NCBI GenBank assembly: GCA_016926115.1
Contig: JAFGPF010000072.1
Coordinates: forward strand, 1-36,068
Direction of reading: 5' to 3'
DNA from: Dehalococcoidales bacterium
GTDB taxonomy: Bacteria; Chloroflexota; Dehalococcoidia; Dehalococcoidales; RBG-16-60-22
Length of the DNA: 36,068 nt
Position numbers and translations under genes: made by a program. Of this stretch, positions 8,598 through 16,700 are shown one piece after another (within the stretch, counting starts at the first letter, position 1; every line of letters starts with the position of its first letter). The notes beneath the pieces were generated by a model, which ran no database searches, was not told where the DNA came from, and was given only the letters and a program-made list of their open reading frames with translations.

Positions 8598-9308
8598 ATG
8601 AGCATGGATGCTGATAGCGATAAAATCGAATACGCGGCGCGCCATACCGAAATACTGAGGCATCCCCGGCAGCATTTGGCGACCTTCGGGATTACCAATG
8701 TCTATTACTATATCGTCACCGAGCCTATTTACAGGGAAATCGTCAGCGATGTCAGTGAGACGGTTATCCGGGAGGGAAGGGTTATCGCCGAGCGACCCAA
8801 AATAGTCACGCCGTATTATCTGACCCAGCTGGAAGGGTTCAGCTACGATGCCCGTAAGTATTTCGAGATGCTCATGAGGATGCATGGCCCGGATGTCCCC
8901 GGACTGTTTTACACCTATAAAAACGAGCCCAAGGGACTCAATATCGTCTCCGACAAATGGCCTATCGTCGTGGACAGGCTGAACAAAGAAATCGATGAAA
9001 AAGGCGACCCCCTGGCTTCCATCATTAGGGGGCAGGACGAGCTCTGGGACGTGTCCCTGCTGAAGTTCATCTATGAGATTACCACCCGTTCCATGCCGGA
9101 GAATATCGCCCAGCTCGGCTCCAGGGGCATGCTCGGCATGAGTCACGGCGGCGTGCCCGTCGGCGCCCGGCAGAAAATCGAGGAGATGTTCCAGCAGGTA
9201 GCCCTGGGTGAAATCAAGGCCTACGAGCTTGAACGCGAGCTTAATCACTGGGGCGTCTTCGAGGAATACCAGGACAGGTTCTTCACGCTGGTCAAGGGAA
9301 AAAAATAA
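8598..9308 (+). CDS. Conserved-looking protein of unknown function
   Basis: A 236-residue soluble protein that I cannot assign. It has no transmembrane segment and no obvious catalytic signature. Notable stretches are GITNVYYYIVTEPIYREIV near residue 35, a glycine-rich RGMLGMSHGGVPVGARQKIEE around residues 175-195 and a C-terminal helix ending FFTLVKGKK. The start overlaps the upstream gene's context with only a 2-nt gap and has no ribosome binding site of its own, so translation is probably coupled; MSMDADS or the second Met (8604) could be the true start. The thymidylate synthase-like gene follows after 23 nt. It is likely part of the same transcript. Confidence 0.8.
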   Translation: MSMDADSDKIEYAARHTEILRHPRQHLATFGITNVYYYIVTEPIYREIVSDVSETVIREGRVIAERPKIVTPYYLTQLEGFSYDARKYFEMLMRMHGPDVPGLFYTYKNEPKGLNIVSDKWPIVVDRLNKEIDEKGDPLASIIRGQDELWDVSLLKFIYEITTRSMPENIAQLGSRGMLGMSHGGVPVGARQKIEEMFQQVALGEIKAYELERELNHWGVFEEYQDRFFTLVKGKK

Positions 9309-9331
9309 AGTTACATGCCGGAAAGGATTTT

Positions 9332-9982
9332 ATGATGAAAATCTCGGTAATCGAAGCCAGAGACCTTTCCGAAGCATGGTTTCTCTGCCTGGGTAAAGTC
9401 CTTGATGACGGCTGCGAGTATAAAATCGACCGCGGCAGCTACGAGGGGCAGAACCGTAAGCAACTGGACCTGGCCGTGGTGCAGGTAAGTTATCCGGCGA
9501 CAAGACCGCTGATACCGGACGTCCCCCAGGGCGTGCCCCCGCCCAGCACCATGGACTACGTGGAAAGTTATCTGCCGTACCTCATGACGGGGCATCGCCG
9601 GGAAGGGGAGCAGTATACCTACGGTCAGTATCTGGAGAAGCAGATAGCCGAGGTAATCCGGATGTACCGTGAGGACGGGCATAACACCAATCAGGCTTTC
9701 ATGGCGGTGGGCGATGCTCAATCCATCTATCTGCCTGACCCGCCGTGCCTGCGAATGATAGACACCAGGATAAGGGATGGCAGGCTGGATTTTTACGCTT
9801 ATTTCCGGTCGTGGGATTTATGGGCGGGTTTCCCCTCGAACCTGGCGGCGATTCAGCTCCTCAAGGAATACATGGCGGGCGAGGTAGGCGTTGAAGACGG
9901 CGAACTGGTAGCCATGAGCAAGGGTCTGCATCTCTACGAATATTCCTGGGAACTGGCTAAAGCAGTATTGAGAGTAAGTTAA
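9332..9982 (+). CDS. Thymidylate synthase, archaeal type
   Basis: Resembles the short archaeal ThyA-type thymidylate synthases, which methylate dUMP to dTMP using a folate or pterin carbon donor. At 216 residues it is shorter than the ~265-residue bacterial ThyA. The probable nucleophile is C139 in PDPPCLRMIDTRIRDG, followed by the dUMP-binding-like RSWDLWAGFPSNLAAIQLL (compare RSxD of classical ThyA) and the family's KGLHLYEYSWELAK at the C-terminus. AAAGGA lies at 9322-9327; spacing favours the second ATG at 9335. A dCMP-type hydroxymethylase activity is an alternative that sequence cannot exclude. It lies between two unknown genes and sir2. Confidence 0.8.
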   Translation: MMKISVIEARDLSEAWFLCLGKVLDDGCEYKIDRGSYEGQNRKQLDLAVVQVSYPATRPLIPDVPQGVPPPSTMDYVESYLPYLMTGHRREGEQYTYGQYLEKQIAEVIRMYREDGHNTNQAFMAVGDAQSIYLPDPPCLRMIDTRIRDGRLDFYAYFRSWDLWAGFPSNLAAIQLLKEYMAGEVGVEDGELVAMSKGLHLYEYSWELAKAVLRVS

Positions 9983-9983
9983 C

Positions 9984-10006
9984 CGGACTGTTAAGTCCGC
10001 ACTTTT
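9984..10006 (+). terminator. Weak hairpin after the thymidylate synthase gene
   Basis: CGGACT-GTTA-AGTCCG followed by CACTTTTT. The 6-bp stem just after the stop is a marginal terminator or attenuator ahead of the Sir2 gene, which starts 15 nt later. Confidence 0.35.
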
Positions 10007-10020
10007 TACGGAGGTTGATA

Positions 10021-10791
10021 ATGGATCACGTTGAAGTTGTTGCGGATATGGTCGTGGAATCAAGTAAAATAGTCGTTTTTACCGGCGCCGGATTCAGTAC
10101 GGAGTCGGACGTGCCCGATTTCCGCGGACCCCAGGGGGTCTGGAGCCAGTTCGACCCCAGCGAACTGAACCTGCCGAATTTCCTGCGGAGCGAGGAAATC
10201 AGGGAGAAGTACTGGCAGGTGCACCGCATGTTCTGGGAGACGGTCCGGGAAGCCCAGCCGAACAGCGGCCATTATGCTGTCAATGAGCTTCATGTTATGG
10301 GCAAGCTGGACTGCATTATAACGCAGAATACGGACGGACTGCACCAGAAAGCCGGCGTGCCGGACGAAAAGGTGCTGGAGCTGCACGGCACGATGCACTG
10401 GGTGGACTGCCTGGACTGCCAGCGCCGCTATCCCCGCGAGGAGGTCCACCAGAAAATGCTTAACGGTCAGGTGGTCCCCCGCTGCGATACCTGCAACGGT
10501 ATTCTCAAGCCGGCGACGGTCGCCTACGGACAATCGATGCCGGAGAGAGAGACCCGCGAATCGGAAGTAAGGTCCGCCGGGTGTGACCTTTTTCTTGCCG
10601 CCGGGTCTTCGCTGGTGGTCTATCCTGCGGCGCAGATGCCGCTCATCGCCAAGCGCGGCGGCGCCAAGCTGGTGATTCTCAATATCGGCAATACGCCCCA
10701 TGACCACCACGCCGATGTCGTCATCGGCGAAAAAACGGGCGAAACTCTTACCAGGATAATCGCCAGGGCAAAGGAAAAACTCGCCGGATAG
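10021..10791 (+). CDS. Sir2-family NAD-dependent protein deacylase
   Basis: Sirtuin that removes acetyl or other acyl groups from lysines using NAD+, giving nicotinamide and O-acyl-ADP-ribose. The 256-residue protein carries GAGFSTESDVPDFRG at residues 22-36 (NAD pocket), TQNTDGLH at 101-108, catalytic H122 in LHGTMHW, and a complete zinc site C130/C133 and C155/C158. The later segment AAGSSLVVYPAA and VILNIGNTPHD complete the Rossmann fold. The start is ATG at 10021, because GGAGG at 10010-10014 is ideally placed; an in-frame TTG at 10015 overlaps it. It lies downstream of the thymidylate synthase-like gene. Substrates are unknown. Confidence 0.92.
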   Translation: MDHVEVVADMVVESSKIVVFTGAGFSTESDVPDFRGPQGVWSQFDPSELNLPNFLRSEEIREKYWQVHRMFWETVREAQPNSGHYAVNELHVMGKLDCIITQNTDGLHQKAGVPDEKVLELHGTMHWVDCLDCQRRYPREEVHQKMLNGQVVPRCDTCNGILKPATVAYGQSMPERETRESEVRSAGCDLFLAAGSSLVVYPAAQMPLIAKRGGAKLVILNIGNTPHDHHADVVIGEKTGETLTRIIARAKEKLAG

Positions 10792-10812
10792 CGTATTCTT
10801 CCGGAAGTCTTG

Positions 10813-12069
10813 ATGACGTTTCAGGGAACTAAGTTGATTAAATCCCGGTTAATATTCGCGCTGCTGTCGGTCGTTGTTCTATCGTCGTTTCTATTGCCCG
10901 CCGCCGGTTGCTCCGCCCCGGAGCGCGACTTCGATGCCTGTCTCCATGAAATCACGGAGCCGTACCACTTTAATCTCGCCGGCTGGGAGCTGCAGGCTAT
11001 CTCAAGCGAAATCGGCAGGCTGTTCGTTCCCCGCGAGGAAATTGCGGATAACGTTACCTCGGTCTTTTTTTCCAACGTAGAACGAATCAGGAGGCTGGAA
11101 TCGGAGATAGCAGCCGTCAAAGCGGGCAGGCGGCAGGGAGACCTGGCGGCTCTGGAAGATGAACTCGGCAAGCTGCAAAGTCAAAACGCAGCACTGCTGG
11201 AACCCCTCGAAAGACTGCTGGAAACGCAGGTAAGAGAGGCGTATTCCGGGCAGGGCATCTACAATCCCCTGGACAGATACGCGAGTTTTAAAATCGGTTT
11301 CCCCCCGCTGAACATTCATCTGGGCACGCCGCCCCATTTGCTGGTAATATCTCCCCGGGACAGGATAGAAAGCATGAGGGAGATTATCCTCCTGCCGGAC
11401 ATGAGCGTGGAGGATATGGAGAAAATCGAGGCTGAAATAGACAGCTTCGGTGTTTCGTCGCTGGTGGTCAACCTGGGTGGTATGGCGACCTATCCGAGCT
11501 ATGTTACGGATAAAGCGGACGTGCGTTTTATGCTCAATACCGCCGCCGAGGAATGGCTCCACCAGTACCTTGCCTTCACGCCGCTGGGATTTCGCTACGT
11601 GCTGGACCTCGCCGGTATCCGCCGTGATTATGATATCGCCACCATGAACGAGGCCGTCGCCGGAATAGTCAGCAAGGAAATCGGCGCCCTCGTCTACGAA
11701 CAGTATTGCGCAACGGGAGAGTATGACGACGCCAACCGGACTGTGGAGTCCGGCTTCGACTTTAATAAAGAGATGAGGGAAATCAGGAAGGTCGTGGACG
11801 AATACCTGGCAAAGGGCGAGATAGAACAAGCCGAGGAGTTCATGGAAGAGAAGCGGTTGTACCTGGCGGAAAACGGCTATTATATCAGGAAGCTAAACCA
11901 GGCTTATTTTGCCTTCCACGGCGCCTATGCGGACAGCCCCACCTCCGTAAGCCCCATCGGGGTGGACCTCCGGGAACTTAGAAAGCGAAGCACTTCCCTG
12001 AGAGAGTTCCTGGATACCGTCGCCGGGATGACCTGTCTTGAGGAACTGGCGGAAAGCCTGCAAGAGTAA
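10813..12069 (+). CDS. Putative lipoprotein with degenerate zincin-like motif
   Basis: Unassigned 418-residue exported protein. The N-terminus has a basic segment, a hydrophobic run and a lipobox-like LLPAAGC, so C33 is probably lipidated and the protein faces outward. Residues ~90-140 form a likely coiled coil (RIRRLESEIAAVKAG onward). Around residues 245-295 the sequence AAEEWLHQYLAF and MNEAVAGIVSKEIGA resembles the HExxH plus downstream glutamate layout of gluzincin aminopeptidases, but the first histidine is replaced by E246 (E246-E247-W-L-H250). A later HGAYADSP near residue 375 fits that type of C-terminus. Protease activity is unproven. The start is ATG 10813 after GGAAG, 21 nt after sir2. 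Confidence 0.75.
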   Translation: MTFQGTKLIKSRLIFALLSVVVLSSFLLPAAGCSAPERDFDACLHEITEPYHFNLAGWELQAISSEIGRLFVPREEIADNVTSVFFSNVERIRRLESEIAAVKAGRRQGDLAALEDELGKLQSQNAALLEPLERLLETQVREAYSGQGIYNPLDRYASFKIGFPPLNIHLGTPPHLLVISPRDRIESMREIILLPDMSVEDMEKIEAEIDSFGVSSLVVNLGGMATYPSYVTDKADVRFMLNTAAEEWLHQYLAFTPLGFRYVLDLAGIRRDYDIATMNEAVAGIVSKEIGALVYEQYCATGEYDDANRTVESGFDFNKEMREIRKVVDEYLAKGEIEQAEEFMEEKRLYLAENGYYIRKLNQAYFAFHGAYADSPTSVSPIGVDLRELRKRSTSLREFLDTVAGMTCLEELAESLQE

Positions 12070-12140
12070 ACGGATTCAACTCTACACAGCCGCTGTTTTT
12101 ATTTAATTACTCTCAATTATGGGGAAACGTTTACATAAAT

Positions 12141-12169
12141 TTTAGTTTTTCACACATGAAATTTATTAT
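12141..12169 (+). promoter_or_regulatory. Possible promoter for the HD-GYP gene
   Basis: TTTAGT at 12141-12146, a 17-nt spacer and TATTAT at 12164-12169, in a distinctly AT-rich 175-bp gap. It would give a leader of about 70 nt before the ATG at 12245. Confidence 0.35.
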
Positions 12170-12244
12170 TGGTTTATCTCTGTATTGTCAAAATAGGGGT
12201 GATATTGTAGGAAACGATAACTTCATTAATAAGTGGAGGGGTAA

Positions 12245-13618
12245 ATGAGGCGGCTTCCTGCACGAATAAAGCCGATTAGAGTGAAAGCCGGGCAGGTCCT
12301 CAAGATGCCCGGGCTGCAGCGCCGGATGGCTCAGGTCAGAACGGGAGGCGTTGCCAGGGCAATACCACCTAAGCCTGTTGCCAGGGTAATGCCGTCTGAA
12401 AAAGCTGCTCCGGGAAATATCACGGTAGCGCAGCCTGATATAATGTCCAGGCCTGACAGCGTAATCACTCAAAAAGAAAAGTACGGCGATAACGGCGGAG
12501 ACAAGGCACTTACACCTGTAAAATTACCATCGCAGGCCGGTGTATCCAAGGTTGCCCTTCTCGAGAAACTCTGGGCAAGGGTTAAACCGGAAGACAAAGA
12601 AGACGAACTGATTACCTGCATCATGCGCATGACCCATGATGCCGTGAATTCCTCGGCGTCATCGCTGCTTTTGCTGGACGATAACACCCAGGAACTGTAT
12701 TTTAAGTTCGCCGACGGTCCCGTGGGACAGCAGTTGAAACGGTTGCACATCAGCCGTCAGTCGGGAATCGCCGGCTGGATAGTGCGTAACGCCAGGCCCC
12801 TGGTCGTCAACGATGCTGAAAAGAATGCTAATTTCTACAAGCTGATAGATAATGCCACCGGTTTTAAGACGAAGTCTATCATCGGAGTACCGATAATCAT
12901 CGGCGAAAAAGTAATCGGTGTTATCGAAGTACTTAATAAGGCGGACGGCGCTCAATATACCAAGAAGGACCTGAGGATAATGCTGGGTGTGGCGGCAACC
13001 ATCGGCATGACCATCGAGACCACCCGGATGAACGCAAACCTGCTTCATTCCTACCGTGGTACTGTCGGCGCTCTGGTGTCACTGGCGGATACCAAGGAGT
13101 CCAGTGGGGGAGGGCATTCTCGCCGGGTAACCGAATACTCCCTTACGGGCGCCAGGGAACTATCGTTTTCCAAGGAAGAAAAACAGAACCTGGAGTATGC
13201 TGCTATTCTTCATGATATCGGCAAGCTCAGCATACCTGACAGCGTGCTGAATAAGACCGGTGACCTTACCGAGGAAGAATGGGAAATGATAAGGGAGCAC
13301 CCGGCAATCGGCTACAATCTGCTGAAGGAAATCCCGTTCCTCAAGGAGGCCAGCCGGCTGATTCTCTGTCACCACGAGAGGTATGACGGAAAGGGATACC
13401 CCCAGGGAATCAAGGGTGAAGCCATACCGATGGGCGCCAGGCTGATAGCCGTAGCCGATGCCTTCGACTACATGACCACCGAGCATAATCACCGTCCGGC
13501 GATGAGCCGGCAGCAGGCTTTCGCCGAGCTGCACAGGCACGCGCGCACCCAGTTCTGCCCGGCTGCCGTAAAGGCGTTCAACTCCGGGTTCGTCAGGACC
13601 CGTCTGTCCAAGAAATAG
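12245..13618 (+). CDS. GAF and HD-GYP domain protein, probable cyclic-di-GMP phosphodiesterase
   Basis: A 457-residue cytoplasmic signalling protein. Residues 1-100 are basic, proline-rich and probably disordered. A GAF sensor domain spans about 105-260 (ASSLLLLDDNTQ, then IAGWIVRNARPLVVNDAEKN and IIGVPIIIGEKVIGVIEVLN). The HD-GYP domain follows: H291 in GGGHSRRV, H323-D324 in HDIGKL, and H376-H377 with D381, G384, Y385, P386 in HHERYDGKGYPQGIKG. The metal ligands and GYP signature are complete, so c-di-GMP hydrolysis is plausible, with the GAF domain sensing a small ligand. GGAGGGG at 12235-12241 fixes the start. It stands alone between a lipoprotein gene and a radical SAM gene. Confidence 0.88.
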   Translation: MRRLPARIKPIRVKAGQVLKMPGLQRRMAQVRTGGVARAIPPKPVARVMPSEKAAPGNITVAQPDIMSRPDSVITQKEKYGDNGGDKALTPVKLPSQAGVSKVALLEKLWARVKPEDKEDELITCIMRMTHDAVNSSASSLLLLDDNTQELYFKFADGPVGQQLKRLHISRQSGIAGWIVRNARPLVVNDAEKNANFYKLIDNATGFKTKSIIGVPIIIGEKVIGVIEVLNKADGAQYTKKDLRIMLGVAATIGMTIETTRMNANLLHSYRGTVGALVSLADTKESSGGGHSRRVTEYSLTGARELSFSKEEKQNLEYAAILHDIGKLSIPDSVLNKTGDLTEEEWEMIREHPAIGYNLLKEIPFLKEASRLILCHHERYDGKGYPQGIKGEAIPMGARLIAVADAFDYMTTEHNHRPAMSRQQAFAELHRHARTQFCPAAVKAFNSGFVRTRLSKK

Positions 13619-13738
13619 TCTTACGTTATCTCTTATCCCGCTTTTTCTGGCATCATGACTGTATCGGTTTGCGTCCCGTTTTCGCCAAACTTACCGCCGT
13701 ATGGTATGATTTTGAGAGGAGACGATACCGAGACAGAG

Positions 13739-14986
13739 ATGATACCGGAACTCGTGAGTTTTGTTACCCGGCGCGAGGGACGCAAGTTCCGTAACCTGAG
13801 TCCCGACGTCGATGATTCAGTTCTTCACAACGATGAAGCAAACGTTAAAGACGGCGTGTCTCTCTACGTACACATACCGTTTTGCCGCTCGCTCTGCCCG
13901 TTCTGCTGCTTCAACCGCTACCTGTTCGATGAAGAGCTGGCACGCCATTATTATATCGACCTCAAGAAAGAGCTTGAGTTATACGTAAAGCGCGGCTTCA
14001 ACTTCTCCAGCATCTACTTCGGCGGTGGAACGCCCACGGTACTCATGGACGAGCTTGCCGCGTTCGTCGGGCACCTGCGTACGCGTTTCGACGTCCGCGA
14101 GATATCCCTGGAAACAACGCCCCGCGAACTTACCGGGGAGAATATCGGGCTCCTGAAAGACATGGGCATCAACCGCCTGTCCATCGGCGTGCAGAGCTTC
14201 GAGGAGCCGGTACTTAAAACGATGGGAAGGGTCAACGGCCCCGCCGACGAGGTCAAGGAACGGCTCCTCATGGCGGAGGGGCAGTTCGATACGCTGAACG
14301 TGGATTTCGTCTTCAATTTCCCCGGCCAGACGGTCGGGCAGTTCGCCGCCGATGTCGCCGCCTTCAAGGAACTGAACATCGACCAGGCGACGTTCTATCC
14401 CCTCATGGCTTCCCCCCACAAGAAGGACGAGATGGAACGCAGGTTCAACCGGGTGGACAACTCCCGGGAGAAGCAGTTCTATGACATTATCCTGCGGGAG
14501 CTTTATCACGGCGATTATCAGGCATCGACCGCCTGGTGCTTTTCCCGCGGGGAACGCATGATTGACGAGTATATCATCGAGTATGACGACTATATCGGCA
14601 TCGGCTCCGGTTCCGTGAGTATCATGCGCGGTGACTTCTTCGTCAACTCCTTTTCCCTCGACCGCTATCATGCGTTTACCGCAGCGGACAAATTGCCGAT
14701 TGTGGGCTGGCGCAGTCTATCGGAAAAGGAGACCCTGCGCTACTACCTCTTGACAAAACTCTTCGGGATGAAGCTGGACATGGAAGCGATGCAACGTCGC
14801 TTCGGCAATGGTGCCCGGAGCAAGCTGTGGACGGAGCTCGCTTTTTTCAAGACGTTCGGGCTGGTCTCCGGGAACGGTGTGCTGCATGTTACCGATAAAG
14901 GAATGTACCCGGTAAGTGTGGCGATGCGGGACTTCTTTGCCGCGCTCAATACCCTGCGCGAGCACTGCATCGAGCACCAGATTTAG
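13739..14986 (+). CDS. HemN/HemW-like radical SAM protein
   Basis: Radical SAM enzyme of the coproporphyrinogen III oxidase/HemW group. The [4Fe-4S] motif CxxxCxxC is in IPFCRSLCPFCCF, followed by YFGGGTPTVL, the SAM-binding GGGTP, and INRLSIGVQSFEEPVL, all typical of the group. A C-terminal HemN-like domain contains the YIGIGSGSVS stretch. Members act as haem chaperones (HemW), anaerobic haem synthesis enzymes or haem-degrading methyltransferases; the sequence does not decide which. The frame is open from 13655. ATG 13739 is preferred because the upstream 28 codons look non-conserved, but its ribosome binding site (AGAGGAG near 13715) is rather far. Its stop is 2 nt from the convergent ubiE stop. 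Confidence 0.82.
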   Translation: MIPELVSFVTRREGRKFRNLSPDVDDSVLHNDEANVKDGVSLYVHIPFCRSLCPFCCFNRYLFDEELARHYYIDLKKELELYVKRGFNFSSIYFGGGTPTVLMDELAAFVGHLRTRFDVREISLETTPRELTGENIGLLKDMGINRLSIGVQSFEEPVLKTMGRVNGPADEVKERLLMAEGQFDTLNVDFVFNFPGQTVGQFAADVAAFKELNIDQATFYPLMASPHKKDEMERRFNRVDNSREKQFYDIILRELYHGDYQASTAWCFSRGERMIDEYIIEYDDYIGIGSGSVSIMRGDFFVNSFSLDRYHAFTAADKLPIVGWRSLSEKETLRYYLLTKLFGMKLDMEAMQRRFGNGARSKLWTELAFFKTFGLVSGNGVLHVTDKGMYPVSVAMRDFFAALNTLREHCIEHQI

Positions 14987-14988
14987 CT

Positions 14989-15723
14989 TTACTTAACTGC
15001 CACGTGCAGCCCGACGGCGCCCAGCAGCAGCGGACGGTAGCTGACGTATTTAAATCCAGCTTTCAGCAGCATTTCCTTAACTTCCGCCGGAGTATAGAAG
15101 CGTATCATCGACTCCGCCAGGTAGCGGTAGGCGCCCCGGTTGGCGGAGATGATTGTGCCCAGCGGCTGCGTCACGGCGCGCATGTACAGGTGGAACAGCG
15201 CCCTGATTACCTGGTTCTCCGGCTGGCTGGATTCCACGATGACATACCTGCCGCCCGGCTTCAGCACCCTCTTTACCTCGGCGAGGTGGGGCTGGCACAG
15301 GGGGGTCTTATACGTAAGGTTGCGGAAGGCGAACGATATGCCCACGCAGTCGAAAGCACCATCGGGAAAAGGTAATTTAGTAGCCTCCCCGTGAATGAAT
15401 ATTATCCTGTTATCCACCCGGGCGTGTGCCGCCTTCCTTCGCGCCCGTTCCAGCATGGGCAGGCTGTAGTCCAGCCCCGTTATTTCCACGCCTTCACCAG
15501 CCAGGCGGGCGATGTTGATAGTTAAATCGCCCGTGCCGCAGCCGAGGTCGAGGATACGCCGGGGCCTCTCCGCCAGGCAGACCTCCGCCGCCAGCCGCCG
15601 CCACCGAATGTCCATGCCCAGGCTGGCAAGGTGGTTTATCAGGTCGTAACTGGGTGGTACTGCCGTGAATACGCCGTGCAGCGGCTCGGACTTCGGGGAA
15701 GGATTGGTGCTTTCCATGGTCAT
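14989..15723 (-). CDS. ubiE: Demethylmenaquinone methyltransferase (UbiE/MenG family)
   Basis: SAM-dependent C-methyltransferase that converts demethylmenaquinone to menaquinone. The 244 residues are standard. SAM motif I is LDLGCGTGDLT at about residues 58-68, followed by GLDYSLPMLERARRKA (motif II), FPDGAFDCVGISFAFRNL and the VKRVLKPGGRYVIVE strand; the family segment STMI-like RYLAESMIRFYTP precedes a C-terminal LLLGAVGLHVAVK. The start is 1 nt after the menA stop, so the two genes form a menaquinone unit transcribed leftwards. A second Met at 15717 is an alternative start. Other UbiE-like methylations are possible, but the menA pairing supports quinone synthesis. Confidence 0.9.
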   Translation of the reverse strand: MTMESTNPSPKSEPLHGVFTAVPPSYDLINHLASLGMDIRWRRLAAEVCLAERPRRILDLGCGTGDLTINIARLAGEGVEITGLDYSLPMLERARRKAAHARVDNRIIFIHGEATKLPFPDGAFDCVGISFAFRNLTYKTPLCQPHLAEVKRVLKPGGRYVIVESSQPENQVIRALFHLYMRAVTQPLGTIISANRGAYRYLAESMIRFYTPAEVKEMLLKAGFKYVSYRPLLLGAVGLHVAVK

Positions 15724-15724
15724 A

Positions 15725-16618
15725 TTATAATGCGCGACCCAGTATAAAGCCGATACCTATCAGGAGCTGCGTTACCAGCATTGCCGTGACGTTTGCCGCC
15801 ATGCCCGGTATGAGTTTTGAAGGGTCGTCGGGGTGGAAGGCGCCGTTGATGGCCCTGATGGTAAGCGGCAGGGTAATCAGGGCGAGCAGCGTCCAGACGG
15901 GCATGAAGCCCGCGATTACCCAAACTATTACCCATAGGTATACCGCGATGGCGACAACCGTATAAAAGAAGGCGGCACTTTTCTTGCCGGCGGTAATTAC
16001 CATCGTCTTGCGGTTCGCCCGGCGGTCGGCTTCGGCATCGGGGAACTCGTTGAGCAGCAGGAGGTTGTGCACCAGGAACCCGGAGGGTATGGCGGCGATT
16101 ACAACCTCCCACGTATAGGAGCCCATTTGCACGAATGCCATGCCCAGAATCGGCAGCGTGCCCATGCCGGCTCCCGCCGCCCACTCCGGCCAGGGACGCT
16201 TGAGGATTAAGGGGCAGTAGAGCAATATGAAAAACGCGGCTACCAGGAGCAGCGGCAGCAGTTGCCAGCCGACGGCCACGCTGAAGTAGATGCCGATTGG
16301 TATCGCCAGTATCAGGGAGCCCAGTCCCAGCCATAGCACCTGCCGCGGACTGAGCAGCTTCTCGGGGAGGATGCCGCTGCCCCCGCTGAAGGGGGTGCGT
16401 TTCGTAACCAGGTCTATGCCGCTGCGGTAATCGAAATAGTCGTTCAGCGTGTTCACGCTGATATGGGCTAGCAAAAGCCCGACCCCGGCGAGTATGGCAT
16501 GCCCGAGGTGAAAAAAGTCGTAATACCAGGCGATGACGGTGCCGAGAAACGCCAGCACGACGGTCAGCGTCAGGAATTGCGGGCGGGTCTCCAGAAACCA
16601 GTATTTGAGTCCCTTCAA
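15725..16618 (-). CDS. menA: UbiA-family prenyltransferase, probable 1,4-dihydroxy-2-naphthoate prenyltransferase
   Basis: Integral membrane enzyme that attaches a polyprenyl chain to dihydroxynaphthoate to form demethylmenaquinone. The 297-residue protein has about eight to nine hydrophobic segments. The first aspartate-rich motif is NDYFDYRSGID near residue 60, followed by RTPFSGGSG, as in MenA; the second is NEFPDAEADRRANRKTM near residue 190. The start is a TTG after AGGAGG, although the spacing is only about 3 nt. It lies directly upstream of ubiE in one unit. Other men genes are not in this window. The alternative, another UbiA-family substrate, is less likely given ubiE. Confidence 0.87.
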   Translation of the reverse strand: MKGLKYWFLETRPQFLTLTVVLAFLGTVIAWYYDFFHLGHAILAGVGLLLAHISVNTLNDYFDYRSGIDLVTKRTPFSGGSGILPEKLLSPRQVLWLGLGSLILAIPIGIYFSVAVGWQLLPLLLVAAFFILLYCPLILKRPWPEWAAGAGMGTLPILGMAFVQMGSYTWEVVIAAIPSGFLVHNLLLLNEFPDAEADRRANRKTMVITAGKKSAAFFYTVVAIAVYLWVIVWVIAGFMPVWTLLALITLPLTIRAINGAFHPDDPSKLIPGMAANVTAMLVTQLLIGIGFILGRAL

Positions 16619-16662
16619 CTCCCTCCTTTTCTCATGCCGATATTTCCCGTCGCCCGAGGGCT

Positions 16663-16668
16663 ATTATA
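16663..16668 (-). promoter_or_regulatory. Extended -10 promoter for menA-ubiE
   Basis: Read leftwards, TGG precedes a perfect TATAAT, an extended -10. No good -35 is seen 16-18 nt upstream. It would give a leader of roughly 38 nt carrying the AGGAGG of menA. Confidence 0.5.
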
Positions 16669-16700
16669 CCATTGGGGGCGGGGTTATTCATAGCTGCCGG

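Noticed and set aside
13979..14671. 230-codon minus-strand frame
   Set aside because: Antisense to the radical SAM gene; composition typical of a mirror frame.
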